Shown here: positions 40,603-53,240 of the stretch, piece by piece
Layout of the letters: each line of letters begins with the position of its first letter
Numbering within the stretch: position 1 is the first letter of the stretch
Assembly: GCA_964019415.1 (NCBI GenBank)
Contig: OZ025876.1
Coordinates: forward strand, 2,751,772 to 2,815,771
DNA from: Ianthella basta
Taxonomy: Eukaryota > Porifera > Demospongiae > Verongiida > Ianthellidae
Reading direction: 5' to 3'
DNA length: 64,000 nt
Position numbers and translations under genes: made by a program
Notes under the pieces: model-generated
The model's database searches: none
What the model was told of the DNA's origin: nothing
Seen by the model: the letters and a program-made list of their open reading frames with translations, nothing else

Positions 40603-40890
40603 TCATAAAGTCTTAATTAAAACTTGCCAAACCGAGCATACCACATTGACATAATAGTGGACAAAATGTTGTAAGTTCCTACAAGCAAGGGACAGTAGGT
40701 GAGCTGCGCCTTCTGCGTCTTCTGTGTGTGATTGGACTTCAGGCAACAATGGCTGTTGATGGCTGTTCCATGCTGGACATCTCAGAAGCCAATGCGTCAC
40801 ATCTTCCACTTCATTTCTGGTACACTCCTTGCACAGCCTATCCTCTCTCTTCACTCCCTGCCACCTGCCTGTCTCCACCTGAAAAGCCAC
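40603..40890 (-). mobile_element. LINE C-terminal zinc-knuckle fragment
   Basis: A short open frame of 95 codons includes GRWQGVKREDRLCKECTRN and DVTHWLLRCPAW, the C-x2-C...H...C block found after RT in many LINE proteins. No RT is adjacent. Confidence 0.65.
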
Positions 40891-41931
40891 TGTGCCTCCC
40901 CTTAGCTATATAAATAGGTATATACTTGGCAAATTGGGTGTCCCCTGCATGCAATTGATTTAATAATGGAATTGTCGAAGTAACTGCTTTGTTTGATTTG
41001 AGTTTGCATGCATGTGTTGCATGTGTCAAGCACTGGACAAATGCACAAGCAACTCGTACCGTAGTCCTACAGTCTGTGGAGATATAGCTATATTGCTGCA
41101 TGGAGCCCGGGGCTATGCAATTACTTATAATAGCAATTTTTGTCCTGGCTTCTGATCCTCCCACACTTTAAAGCATGCACACACTGCCCATGCATACTTA
41201 CAGTATTATATACATTTTTTTATGTATCCGCAGGAATGCCTGCAACTGTTGGACTCCAGGAGGCTTTCTGTAAGTGCTGATAATTATAAGCTTAGCTTCT
41301 TTCTCCATGGTTCTGTCAATTGCAAAACACACACAAGGATGGCTCGGGAATGAATGCTTTCTCGGTTTAACTAAGGATAGGAGAGCTGATTAATTGCAAA
41401 ATTATTGCTGTTATAGTCGTGCATTTCATTAAAGTAATCATGCAACTCATGCATGAATGACAGACCTAAGCTACTGTACAATACCGTGCACGCTCAACTT
41501 TCATGGGGTTAAACTTTTGTAGTTTTTGCGGATCAGTAACCATACACAAAAGATGCACCCCACAAATCAAAAACATACACAAGGCTTTAGCTAGCCAGAC
41601 TGAGACTATGCAACTGTGAAAACTCACAAACTGTGAAAGTTTAACTCCACAAAAGTTCAAGCATAAAACAGTAGCGTATTTAATTTGCAACTCAAAGTGG
41701 GTGAGCATTGTTGTTTCTGATCTTATGATTATAGATAGTTGTTTTCTACTTCATTAGATATTTACAGGGAGATTAGCTTTTGTTTGCACAGGGATAGAAC
41801 TGCATATAAAATGATAACACGGTTTGAAATAATTCTCAACAGATGATGGTATTGATCAAATTCATATAACAGGAAGGTTAGGGTATACGTATGGTCCCCT
41901 GGTCATGTGACATGAACCTACAACTACCCCG
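40891..41931. other. Intergenic, downstream of ALG12
   Basis: Non-coding AT-rich DNA. No feature was recognised. Confidence 0.5.
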
Positions 41932-42161
41932 TTACAACTTTTGTAAAACAACCAGGGTAGGTTTAGATATGCTGTTCACAATATCATACAAGTCCAGTCC
42001 TTTGATCCCACCAAATGCACTAATGATGGCAAGCACACTATGGGTGTTCCTGTACTTGTTGGCGTTGGCTACACTGGTGAGCAAAAAGTCATAGGAGAGC
42101 ATTTCCACACTCTCATGCTCCAAGCCTTCAGTCTTTAGGTAGCTGGAGGGAGAAGAGTAAG

Positions 42162-42253
<92 letters not shown>

Positions 42254-45200
42254 TACATGTGTGTGCATGTGCGTAACTAAATCCTCTTGCCAGTATACAT
42301 AGATCTAAGACTTGTGCTCACTTCTCTTCTCTTACGTACCTCCAACTAGGCTGCAGCTCAGTGAAGCGAGAGACACCAGTCTGAGCTGGCTCCACATCAA
42401 TGTGCACACGGAGAGGACCTGGAACACATATACAAACAACACACACACACAGAAGTACTTACCATTCATTGCCATCACGTCTGTAGCACAACTTTGACTT
42501 TACATTAGCTTACTTTGAAGTTGATGTGCAGATGCCATTTGATGGAGGTGTGCCATGGCCTCCCCTCCTGGGTAGTTCAGTGTTGCTGCCCCCAAGAAGC
42601 AGATGGAGACAAGGAGGGACACCACCATGGAGCCCACCAGGAGGAAGTGGACTGGGAGGTGAAGCTTGTTCTGGCGCCTCCACCTAAAGGAAAGAGCAGA
42701 CGTGACATGCAATATAGTAGGTTGTGTATGTGCATTGCCTGTACCGCACCAAATATGGGTGCCTTTTCTCACTGCATTCATATGCACATATATTAAAGGG
42801 TGTACATGTGTGTTTTATGCATGCTTCAGGTTTCGTTTGTTTTGCATGCTGCTGCCTTACTCACATGTTGGCAGCCCCAACAGCAGCCACCACATTGATG
42901 ATGGGAAAGGAGTAGACTATGAATCTAAGCTCCTTGTGAGGCAGAAAAGAGTACAGCAACACAAACAGCAGAGCTGGGCCCAGATGGCCCCAGACCCTCC
43001 TCTCCTTCATCACACCCCACACAGCCAGGGGGAGGGAGATAAGGCAGGCACGAGGGAGGGCAGAATAAAAGTACCACAGGAAAGGAGAAGTATGTGTTGT
43101 GTTAAGGAACATAGATGCAAAGATGAGGCGCAAAAAAAATTCATTGTAAAAATTTTACAATGCATACTGCAAAGCTGCTAGCAATGGTGACTAACAAACT
43201 CAAGAAGCAGACTCCAAACAGTGAAGCTAACATTGTTGAAAGGATACTCCCCACTGTGAGCTCTTGTTTAGTACAGTGTTGTACCACAAGACCTCCCCTT
43301 CAGGCCATAGCCATCGACATCAAAAGTAAGAGTCAACCATCACAGTCACACCTCAGAGGAGATAGGAGTGAAGGCAGCAACCAAATTCATCACATGGCCT
43401 CCATCTCTGTACAGTATCATGTACTCTTGGAGGTATACAAATACGTACATAACAAGTGGAGTGCATGCGCTACACTGTGGGATGGGCAGTATACAATTAA
43501 ACTACATTTGTATGTATGTATACTGCACCATACATATATTTAGAAACAGGGAACGTTTCGAGCATTGGATGTAGCTTAGAGTCAATAAACACATAGGTCT
43601 CCATTAGCTTAAAGTCAGTTATATATGATTAAGGCCTTGTGGCTGCATGAACTGTCCAGTAGTAATTTTTGGCCCTAAGCTTTAACCAGCGCTTGAAAGC
43701 CTCCCTGCTTCTGTTATCGGCCACATACTGTAGCAATGAGTCTCTATAAGATCATACAGTATGTACATTCCCTGAATAGGGTGAGGTGACATATGAATAA
43801 AATATAGAATTAGAATCATGTCTTGCTAACTGTCAACATATTTACCAATGATTGCCACTCCGGCTGGTATGCAGGTCTTGACACAGTCCCACAGGCTGAG
43901 TTGCTGCATTGCCAAGTCACTCAGGAGAAAGAGCCCAAGGAAAATGGCTGTCTCAGCACGGAAGACAAGTATGGCCACACCAGACATCCAAAGAAACCCT
44001 TTATACTGTTGGAGGAGCCTGAGCCGAAGAGCTAGCAGGACTGGTATAGAGAGGGCGAGGGAATCACCCCAGCACAGCCAATGATAGCTATTCATTACAT
44101 CTGAAGAAAATTTTAAAGCTAGAAGTATTAAAACATGTAAGTGCCTCAGAAATGACAGCGCTACATGGAATAACAATCCTGTTCCACTTGTACCAGCCAG
44201 TACATACTTACATAGACTGCATTTAAGGAGATGTCAGCACCTTTCACAGTACTGATCATACTGTGAAAGGCATTACTTGTTACATACCAAACTAGTGGCC
44301 TACATGTACTGATTGTCCACAGAACCAACTACTGTCACATGTACTCTGCAAAGGAACAAAATAGGCCCTAGAGAGGCTGAGATAATGGTATAATGCACTG
44401 CTACAGAGTAATCCATAGCTTTGTTTAGTGAGATAAAATGAGCCATTACTGCTGACCAGTGCATTACACACTCACGCACCTAGGACCAATGCAAAGGTGT
44501 TGGGCAGTGTTCGGGACGCATAGAAGAGAAAGTGAAACTGCACCATTGTGAGGAGGAAGGCAAAGGAGGAGACAAGGGGGCCCAGCCAGGACCTCACTGC
44601 TCGTAGGAAACCGATCAGGGAGAGACACACCATGCAGCCCAACACACTGCGAACTGGAGGAGAAAACAAAAGGACACTATGCACATCCACTGGTGTAGTA
44701 AGTTCATGTCAACCATCCCTTCATGTGCCCTTCCCACCATTCCTACTCTTCACACACAAGTGCTTGTAATACATGCCAAGTAAGCTCTCACTTTCATTGG
44801 ACTCTACTTTTGCAAATTTCACAATGCAGTCAGTATTCACTAAATAAATTCTTGTGAAAATTTCATGCTTTACACATCCCATATGTACACGGGAAAACAC
44901 AGTAAACACACTACATATACATTACATATGTTACCACAGTATATAACCACGCAATCATTTGCAAAAATAAAAGCATGAATTACCCTTCCAAAAAGCCATT
45001 CATGAAATTTTTGTTACGCACAAATTAGAGCTTACTGGTATCCAGTACAGAGGAGTTACCATGTAACAACTAATTAAAACATACTGCTACCACTTCAACT
45101 GTAATATAAGATATGGGCCACCAGGGTGTGTGTTCTGACCTAACACCTGGAGAAAGCACTGCATCTGCAGAATATGTCCAACATTATACCCACAATGGAC

Positions 45201-46148
45201 CTCTGTCGCACACACCCAGTATCACTGTCATGGTGGTTTCCACGTCAGTGCTCAATAAACTACCTTAGTGGCTACACCTCAAGCACACTTGCAATGCAAT
45301 GAATACAGCATCACAACAAGCTATCAGGATACAATCCAGTGACAGACGACAGGAGATACAGCTGTGTGGCCTACCTATGTACTGTCCCAGCAGCTTGCTG
45401 CCTCCACACATGTTACCAGCATACACCAGTGGTGCCAAGAGAGCAGACACAGCCAGAGGACCAATGAATGATCTTGGAACCACCCCAGGGAATTCATGGT
45501 GGTCATACTGTGTGTAAGAATTGAAAGAGAATCACTATGAGTAAAACAAAGCAACTACTCGCACTCCTTCCCTATTAGTAGCCCAACAGATAACAACACA
45601 ATGACACTGATCCAACATCACACACTCCTTAAGCCATCACTTCTAAAGAAGGCAACAGTCAGCTTCTCAAAAGTTGCTGAAATCAAATCTTCAGCTAATG
45701 ACACCCACAAGCAGTACCAGTGACGCAACCTTGCTGGAAAAAACTTCTGCAATGTAACCAAAACCGTCTTGTGATTTCTGTACACAGTAAATGCTACAGA
45801 AGAACACCAGGAGGTTGATTCTTTGTGTGTATCGTCAGCAGATTCCATAGCTACATATAACATGCAGCTACACCCAGAAGAGTGCACGAAAGACAGAGTA
45901 ATTTAAACTCTAGATGCTGGAAATACGTTGTCTAAGAGGCATACTACATCATCAACTGAACCATGACTTGTTCAGAATAAAGAGTCTCGCCTATGTGCGC
46001 ATACCTTCTCTAGGTCCGTGCCGTGGTACAGAATGTCGTGAACTGCTTGCAGGTTGAAGCTCTCCTCCACCTTGGTGTAAGGGCAGAGGACCACGTAACC
46101 AGTGCACTGCAGGACCAAAAGCACTTCCAAGATAGTTTGCAGCTTCAT
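41932..46148 (-). CDS. ALG12: ALG12, dolichyl-P-mannose alpha-1,6-mannosyltransferase
   Basis: Minus-strand exons: 46005-46148, 45375-45507, 44480-44653, 43846-44100, 43248-43351, 42865-43091, 42514-42683, 42340-42418, 41932-42142. The predicted protein is a multi-pass ER membrane enzyme of glycosyltransferase family 22, which adds the eighth mannose to the lipid-linked oligosaccharide for N-glycosylation. Landmarks: [110 protein letters not shown] and [15 protein letters not shown]. Exon 5 contains an in-frame TGA (43320-43322) exactly where relatives have Trp (after VDSYF), so the gene as sequenced is interrupted. Intron 5 has U12-type signals and a 3' boundary without a clear AG. Otherwise every exon is conserved and in phase. 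Confidence 0.9.
42165..42252. repeat. (GT)n microsatellite next to the ALG12 exon 9 acceptor
   Basis: A pure GT tract of about 88 bp, about 23 bp upstream (in the gene's sense) of the exon 9 acceptor. Confidence 0.95.
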
Positions 46149-47104
46149 GACACTCTATGCAACTGCTGATAACCAGTATCTTCCAGTAGTTAGGGTATTA
46201 GACACACAGACAGCCATTTTACATTTCTTTCGCAATCGTGTCAAAAATGGCTCTGGCAGACGAAAATTGGAACAACACTTCAGTTTGTGGAGTCAAGTCG
46301 AAATGATGGCACTACACTAGGCCTGTGTGATTTCAGTCGAAGAGTTGCATAAAAAGATAATCTAATCACTCGCGAATGTCAAGGCAATACGGGATATACA
46401 GCTACCAGTGGCCAATGCCCTACGTTGATAGTCAACCACTTAGCTAGCGCGAGCTATAACCACTCGAGGATCTACCGTGCTAATTAGGTATTTATGGATA
46501 TACCTAGTGGCATTTGCGGGGACCATGAGTTGTCAGTTCATCCACAGAAACCTTCAAAGTGAAAGTGAAAGTGAAAGGTGTGAGGGTGGCAGGGGACGTC
46601 CTGTATTAAAGGTAGTTAGCTATTTCCCCAAAACTATGTGTAACGGAGCCTTGAGGAAGACAGAACATTAAGGTCATGTGGATGCAAATGCTGCAGCGAG
46701 GATCGAGTTTAGTAACTAAGTTTACGTCTCAAGTAGCTAGCTATCTAGCTAGTTAGCTAGCCTGTAGCTAAACAAAGCAGTCAAAAGCAGAATAAGATGG
46801 ACCTTCGAAGTAGCTATGGGTCACATTTTATCTACTGCTTGTATACTGCAAAGTTTGGTATTTCAAGTTAGTTGATTTCAGCAGCCACAATTGTACAAAT
46901 GTGTAGCTGCAGTGGCTGAATAATTATGTGTAAGCTGACTGTGAAAACTGACTGCCATATTTGGCAGTGGGCATGTAGTGTAATGCACATGTATCTCATA
47001 CACATGCACACTGTTGGCTTATTATTTCCTGTAATGCATCATATTGCCTCATATTACCATCATATTATTATCATTTCCTGTACACAATCTCATTTCCGGT
47101 TAGC
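46149..47104. other. Region upstream of ALG12
   Basis: Non-coding sequence probably holding the ALG12 promoter. It has a run of GCTAGCTA-type repeats near 46735-46765. No second gene was recognised. Confidence 0.45.
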
Positions 47105-47119
47105 ATGCTTGCACACACA

Positions 47120-48198
47120 TCACGTGCCTGTACAATAGCTGTTGTCCCATTGTTCCTTTTTGGGGCGCCGAAGGCCCTGACAACGGTGGCTCACTCTACT
47201 GATCCACATGTTCTTGAGTGTCTCCCCTCTCTGCAGGACCCGTCTTACCTGAAGGCTTCCTATCTTGATCCAAAGGCTGTGGAGCGGTTCCAAACAGCCG
47301 TTGCCCAGTGCAGAGCCGAGCCATACACCCCTAAGAAGCCGCAGGTGCTTGCCAAGTGTAAGAAGCTGGCGAGAGAGAAGCAGGTGCAGGATTGGGAGAA
47401 CCATCTCAGCCAGCTCACTGTCCAGAATGGTCTTTTAGACATCCTCCCTCTTGGTGCAGAAGACCACCTCTGGCAGCGCTTCCTCACAGGAATGCCAGCG
47501 GGTCAGCTGTCCTTTATACTGAGGGCAAGCTGCGACTGTCTACCATGCCCAAGCTCCCTGGTCCAATGGGGTTACTCACTTAACCGGAAGTGCCCTCTGT
47601 GCAATGGCCCCCTCTGCAATGTGCAACACGTGTTGAATTGCTGCCCAACAGCCCTGACTGATGGCAGGTACACATGGCGACATGACTTGGTGCTCACCGC
47701 CCTACTCCCATTCTTGCAGAGGTTTAATCCAGAAGCCTCCGTCTATGCAGACCTGCCGGATCACAGAGCATGTGAATCTCCTCCAGCAACCATTCCCCCC
47801 ACCATCATTGGGACCACCGCTTGGCCGGATCTCTTTATTGTGGGTGGTAAGCGTGCTACCATGTTAGAACTCACTGTGCCCTGGAACAACCTCACCAGCA
47901 TCAAGAATGCTAGAGCCCGGAAGCAGGGGAAGACCAACTACCAGCTTTTGGCTTTGGACCAATCTGCCCGGGATTACCAAGTTCAGCTCCTGACAATTGA
48001 GATTGGCTGCCTAGGCCACTACACGCACGAGGCCTATACAGCTCTAAGGCTTGCTGCCCCCCAGAGCAAAGCCTCTGACAGACGTACGTAAAGCTCTGAC
48101 CGACACGGCTAAAGCAGCCATCTCTGGGAGCTACATTATCTTTTCAGCCCACAAATCACCCTGGAACCCGGGTGCCAGTTGCCCTAATGGAGACTGAG
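47120..48198 (+). mobile_element. LINE C-terminal protein with zinc knuckle and PD-(D/E)xK endonuclease
   Basis: An open frame to 48091 includes CPLCNGPLCNVQHVLNCCP (a C-x2-C...H...C knuckle), then TAWPDLFIVGGKRATMLELT VPW, the PD...ExT catalytic core of a restriction-like endonuclease, and a helical tail. An extra C near 48073 shifts the last codons; the other frame reads ALTDTAKAAISGSYIIFSAH and ends at TGA 48196-48198. RT is missing, so the copy is 5'-truncated. The first 40 bp also occur near 53550. Confidence 0.7.
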
Positions 48199-49329
48199 CC
48201 CCAATTGACCGCCAAATATGCCCATCAATCACTATTTTTCTTGTAATGTTATGTTTATAGCGTATTGTTCACATGTAGCACTACCATCCCCTTACTTATC
48301 CATGTATTACTTGCCTATATATATCCCCCAAATTGTATCCCCATGCAGTCCTTTTGTTCCCCAAAGTTATGTTTTCCCCACTTTGTTCCCTCTAGCTTTT
48401 TCTCACCCTTACCTTGCCAGGGCATTCCCTAGCAATGCAGTCCCTACTGCTTAGCAACCTGTAACCCTGTGTCCGAGGTTCTAACCCTTTTCTATCACAC
48501 CATTATCACTGATTGTATACCCCTGTTTTAATAATGATGTGGTCCCCCCCACTATTAGGTATTCGTATGGTTTCATGTTCGTAATGGACTATGTATGTCA
48601 GTATATTTCGGGCAATTCAAGATGGCGGCGCTCGAGGTCTACCCTTTACAAGACTCGCAATCATCTGTGTTCGCATTTCGCCGACTATCTGTTAAACGAA
48701 ATTAGGACATAAGTATGTGCTTACACGTTAATACTAGCAAGAAGCCTATTGAAAGACTCTCCTGTGAGATATAGCTCCAAATATCACGAAGACCGAGCGA
48801 CGGGCATTTTAAAATGGCGGCGCTCTGAGACGAGTCGCTATTGACTTACTAGATTTCAACTTCCTCTCTTGCCTAGTACTTTAGTTGCTTGGAGGGGGAT
48901 TTGAACCATTTTCCATTATAATATACCAACGCAAAGAGGTTCCTTGGACGAATTGGCTTGAGTTTCAAACCGAAAAGCCTGATATATTGCGAATGATGGA
49001 AACTACCCTCGTGGAGTTCGTTTAAACAGTGGAACAGCGCGGCGCACTTTAGAAAGTCATGGCACCGAAGTGTGCGAAGGTTAGTACTCATAGAGGAATC
49101 GAAGTTACACTGTGGGCAGGCAACATGCGCTGTAATGTCCCTCCATTTACAATAGACACAGCTAGCTAGCTAGCGCGCTCTGTGTCTAGCCACCCTCCCC
49201 CTCCCTACCCCCCCCCCCCCTCTCTCTCTCTCTCTCTGTGTGTGGGGGCGGGGCTGAAAAATGGCTGCCCTCCCCAAGTAAGTATCTCCTGAATTTCCTC
49301 TGGCTATTGGCGAACCGCGCGGTGCATCC
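48199..49329. other. Spacer between two LINE fragments
   Basis: No gene. ATGGCGGCGCTC appears twice (about 48622 and 48813). A C/CT-rich low-complexity run lies at 49190-49237. Confidence 0.5.
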
Positions 49330-52300
49330 TTGATGGCACCAGCTGCGGAGGCTACGTATAGGCAGCGGAGACACTGTGGCAGAGGGAAGCGTTCGATGGA
49401 CGCAGTTGTAAGAAGAAAGGCCAGCCGGGCAGCCTGGAGGGCGGCAGCTGGTAGCTGGAATAGGCTGCGGTCCTGGAGCGAGAAGCGTGCACACCTTCAA
49501 ACGTGTACCACAGCGAAGGAGATCCTGGCTCAGGTGGGTGACGTCCCTGAGCGTCGCGCAATTCCAACAGCGCCGGTCGAGAGTGGTTATGGAAGAAAGC
49601 CTAAAGTGTTTTGTCCAAGAATCGTCACCAACGTCGCGACTTACAACGTTCGCACTCTAAAGGCCAAGTGGAGACAGCAAGAGCTAGTTGGATTTCTAGA
49701 GAAGAAGAGAATCGATGTGTGTGCTATCCAAGAACACAGGATTTGTCATTCTAACAGCCATAGTCCGAGCTCCTACACTAGAGTTTTGCATTTACCAGGC
49801 GGATGGAGGTTAGTTACTCACACTACGGATGATAGTGGTTCAGGAGGTATAGAGATGTTGCATGTGACGTCACGGCGATCACGTGCATGACGCGTGCATG
49901 GCAAAAGAAGTGCGATAATACCTGCGCGAGGTGCAGAAAACGGCTCTTGCAGTGCGATGGCAGATCGAAAGCGGCTCTCCGACTATTATTTCACTCTGGA
50001 CAGTGCAAGCAAGAAGCAGTACACCCAGAAGATAGCTCTTTTTAATGGCGAAGACCCATATTGGTTGAAGAAGGACGCCTTTTCGCAGATGGAGGACGAT
50101 CTTCCAGATTTCATGTGAGTACGGCATATGCACGCGTAGCTACGCAGCCTGCACTTGATTCTTTAGTTGTTCTGTCTTGTAGGCTCCCGTATGCAAGTGT
50201 TATTAACTCTATAACATTATCCCTGTTCATGTCACCTTGTTCACCACTTGTCCTTTCTTGAATTTCTCACACACAGGTATCCCGACCTGTACCATTATCT
50301 GATATTCACTACCAGTTTTAAGACGGAAGAAGAAGTAAGAAATTACAAAAGCCTGGACGCATACAAGTACTTTATTGATGGATGGGTCCTTGAAGCATCC
50401 TGGAAGCTGTATGGCGACATTGTCCTTTTGACTGGAAGAGTAAAGCATTCGTACGCAGCCAGCTTAAGCCCTCTAAGACCATGGGTAGCCATCCAGAAGA
50501 ATGATACAGTTAAATGTGGCCACTGCACGTGCATGGCTGGCTTGGCAGAAACATGCTCCCACGTTGCAGCTATGCTTTACTGGCTGGAGACTGCCGTTCG
50601 GATTCGTCGGTTTCTGGTGTCTCCAATAGCCTTCAAATGTCTTGATAGAGTAGAATACAAGTCAGATAGAGTCATGCGACTCCAGTTTTCTGGCCACACT
50701 AAAGGAGCTCCTAGGACTCATCTGGTTTGTGCCTATGCCCCTACCAATGTAGCTGACTCGGCTACTAAAGATCTCTTCTACTCACAGCTACATCAGACCA
50801 TAGATCCCTTACCTAAGAGAGACTGTCTCTTTGTTCTTGGTGATATGAATGCACGACTTGACTCCCGTTTCTGTAAGTTCCCAATACACTCAAGTGCCTC
50901 TGACAATGGAGAACGAATGGCTGAGTTTATAAAGGAGCAGGGCCTATTCTCTGCCCAGTGTGCCAAAGATAAACCTCACAGACAGTGGTACACCCATTGT
51001 GAACCACAAGGATTTCAATCCAGAATCGACCATTGCCTTACAAGACGTAAGTTTGCTAGCTCTGTACTTGACTGTCAACTATACCGTGTGGTTGCTCCAG
51101 CATCAGACCATCGACTAATGAAAATTAGAGTGACCATGAAGTTAGCTACTCCAAAGAAGACCAACAGGGTGCCCTCCTTAGATTATGCAAGGTTGAAGGA
51201 GGCCCCCATAGCTGAGTTAGTGGAGTCTGATGTTTGTGCTGCCACTGGGGATACACCATCTTATACGAGCTATTTGTTGCTGCTGCCAAAACTGCATGTG
51301 AAACTCATCTTCCAGCCAAACCACGATTTGTACCTTCCAAGCCTTGGTTAGACACTGACATCATCACAGCGTGTGATCTGGTAGTGGAGGCTCAAAGAAC
51401 ATACAAGGACGTGAGAAGTGATGACTCAAAACAAAAGATGGCTGATGCAACAAAATCTCTAGCACAACTGTATGTAGACAAAGAGGAGGTGTTCTACGCA
51501 AGTATGGCCAGTGAGGTGGAGCAGGCTAGCAAGGATGGAAAGCATAGTGCTGCATGGAAAGTGATTGATCGAATGACAGGGAGGAAGTGTAGACAAGTTT
51601 GTAGCATTGCAGCAGACTCTCAGCAGGATAGACTGACTCTATGGCGTGACCACTTCATGCGGCTTTTAGCATCTAAACCACCAGAGGTTGCTCTGTCAGT
51701 GCTGCAAGTGCATGAGGGTATGCTGCCTATTGATGAGGGTTCCATCTCACTAAATGAAATAGCGACTGCCGCCTCACAGTTGAAGACAGGAAAGGCCTGT
51801 GGCATGGACTCTATTCCACCCGAGCTGCTTAAGCTCACTGGCATACACAAGATCCTGTTGCCAGTACTGAATCAAACATTTGAGACTGGAGTGGTGCCTG
51901 ATGAATGGAAGGTGTCTAGCATCATTTCCATCTTCAACAAGGGAGATGCCTCAGTGTGTGCAAACTATCGGGGTATTGCACTCATGTCACTCGCTGCTAA
52001 ACTGTACAACAGGATATTGCTCAATCGTATCCAACCACATGTTGAACCCTTGCTGCGACCCAATCAGAATGGGTTTCGCATAGGCAGATCAACTGTCCAA
52101 CATATCCTAGCCCTACGGTGAATCGTTGAAGAGTGTACAGTGAGGCAGGAATGCCAGTGTGTGGTTACATTCATTGACTTTTCAAAAGCATTTGACTCCA
52201 TCTCGAGAACCAGAATGGAAGAAGTCCTGTACAACTATGGTCTCTCCACCAAGATAGTAACTGCAGTAATGTCGATGTACTCAGGAACAGCCGCACGAGT

Positions 52301-53240
52301 GGTCACTGCAGATGGTTGCAGTGCAGACTTTCAGGTGGAAGCAGGTGTCCTACAAGGCGATACACTGGCCCCCTACCTGTTTGTCATTGTTGTGGACTAT
52401 GTCCTCAGAGCTGCTATTCCAGATGACAGTGTTGGATTCATGATCCAAAAGCGCCTATCGCGTCGACACCCAGCCAAATATGTGACAGATTTGGACTTCA
52501 CAGACGACATCGCCCTCCTGTCTGGCACCATGGCCAACGCACAGACCCTACTCACAGCAGTTGAGGAAAATGCGGCTGCTGTTGGCTTGCACATCAACAT
52601 GAAGAAGACCAAGTACATCAGAATAGGTGACTTTCTGGCGACACTCACCCTACACTGAGAGTGAGTGGTGGGGGAATTGCTGAGGTAGCTGATTTCAGGT
52701 ACCTTGGCAGCTGGATTATGTCATCAAACAAGGACTTTGTGGTACGCCGTGCATGTGCATACGAAGCAGCAAACAAATTGTGGAGGGTGTGGAAGTCTGG
52801 GTGCAGTCGTAACACTAAGATCAGAGTATTCAGAGCCACAGTAGAGAGTGTTCTGCTTTATGGAGCAGAACCTGGACCTTGACTGAGCAGCTGACATTGA
52901 GAATCTGTGGCACCTACTCTAACTTGCTACGCAAAGCCCTGAACGTGCACTGGAGAGATCGCATCACTAATGCAGAGCTGTACGGAGACCTACCACGAGC
53001 AGATGACATCATACGAGACCGGCGCCTACATTTTGTTGGGCATGCTGCTCGCTGCATTAAAGACAGATACCAACCAGTGGCAGACCTAGTATTCTGGCAG
53101 GGCTCAGGTCCTATGCGAAGGGGGCAGGGAAACAGAAGGACATTCCTCAAAACAATCATTAGTGATCTGGGAGGACATATGACTGCTGCAGAAATCTCAA
53201 GATGTGCTGCTGACAGAGACGAATGGAGGAAGTGAATCAA
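49330..53240 (+). mobile_element. APE-type LINE retrotransposon, interrupted and frameshifted
   Basis: A basic N-terminal region (49330-49600) precedes an apurinic-type endonuclease (TNVATYNVRTLKAKWRQQEL, RIDVCAIQEHR, then after the insertion VLGDMNARLDSRF, QSRIDHCLTRR, ASDHRLMKI) and a reverse transcriptase (LKTGKACGMDSIPPELLKL, NYRGIALMSLAAKLYNRILL, VTFIDFSKAFDSISR, VLQGDTLAPYLFVIVVDYVL, FTDDIALLSG). The C-terminal part reads FRYLGSWIM, LLYGAEPGP, NVHWRDRITN and RLHFVGHAARCIKD. Breaks: a SWIM-domain insertion (about 49853-50607), a frameshift near 51230-51340, an in-frame TGA at 52119-52121, and shifts near 52640 and 52876. A GTAT repeat follows the 3' end. The clade was not assigned. Confidence 0.88.
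49853..50607 (+). pseudogene. SWIM zinc-finger gene fragment inserted in the LINE endonuclease
   Basis: Two in-phase exons, 49954-50114 (MADRKRLSDYYFTLDSASKK ... EDDLPDFM) and 50277-about 50607 (YPDLYHYLIFTTSFKTEEEV ... AVRIR), are joined by a normal GTGAGT...ACACAG intron. The second carries CGHCTCMAGLAETCSHVAAM, the CxCx(n)CxH SWIM zinc finger, in the context usual for proteins that also carry a YqaJ recombinase domain in animal mobile elements (from memory). No recombinase part is present. Retention of an intron argues against insertion through spliced RNA. Confidence 0.75.

Noticed and set aside
43320..43322. Selenocysteine codon in ALG12
   Set aside because: The position is Trp, not Cys, in relatives, the family has no selenoproteins, and I see no SECIS-like element.
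49186..49567. Minus-strand ORFs opposite the LINE N terminus
   Set aside because: They are shadows of the plus-strand LINE frame and the C/T-rich tract.
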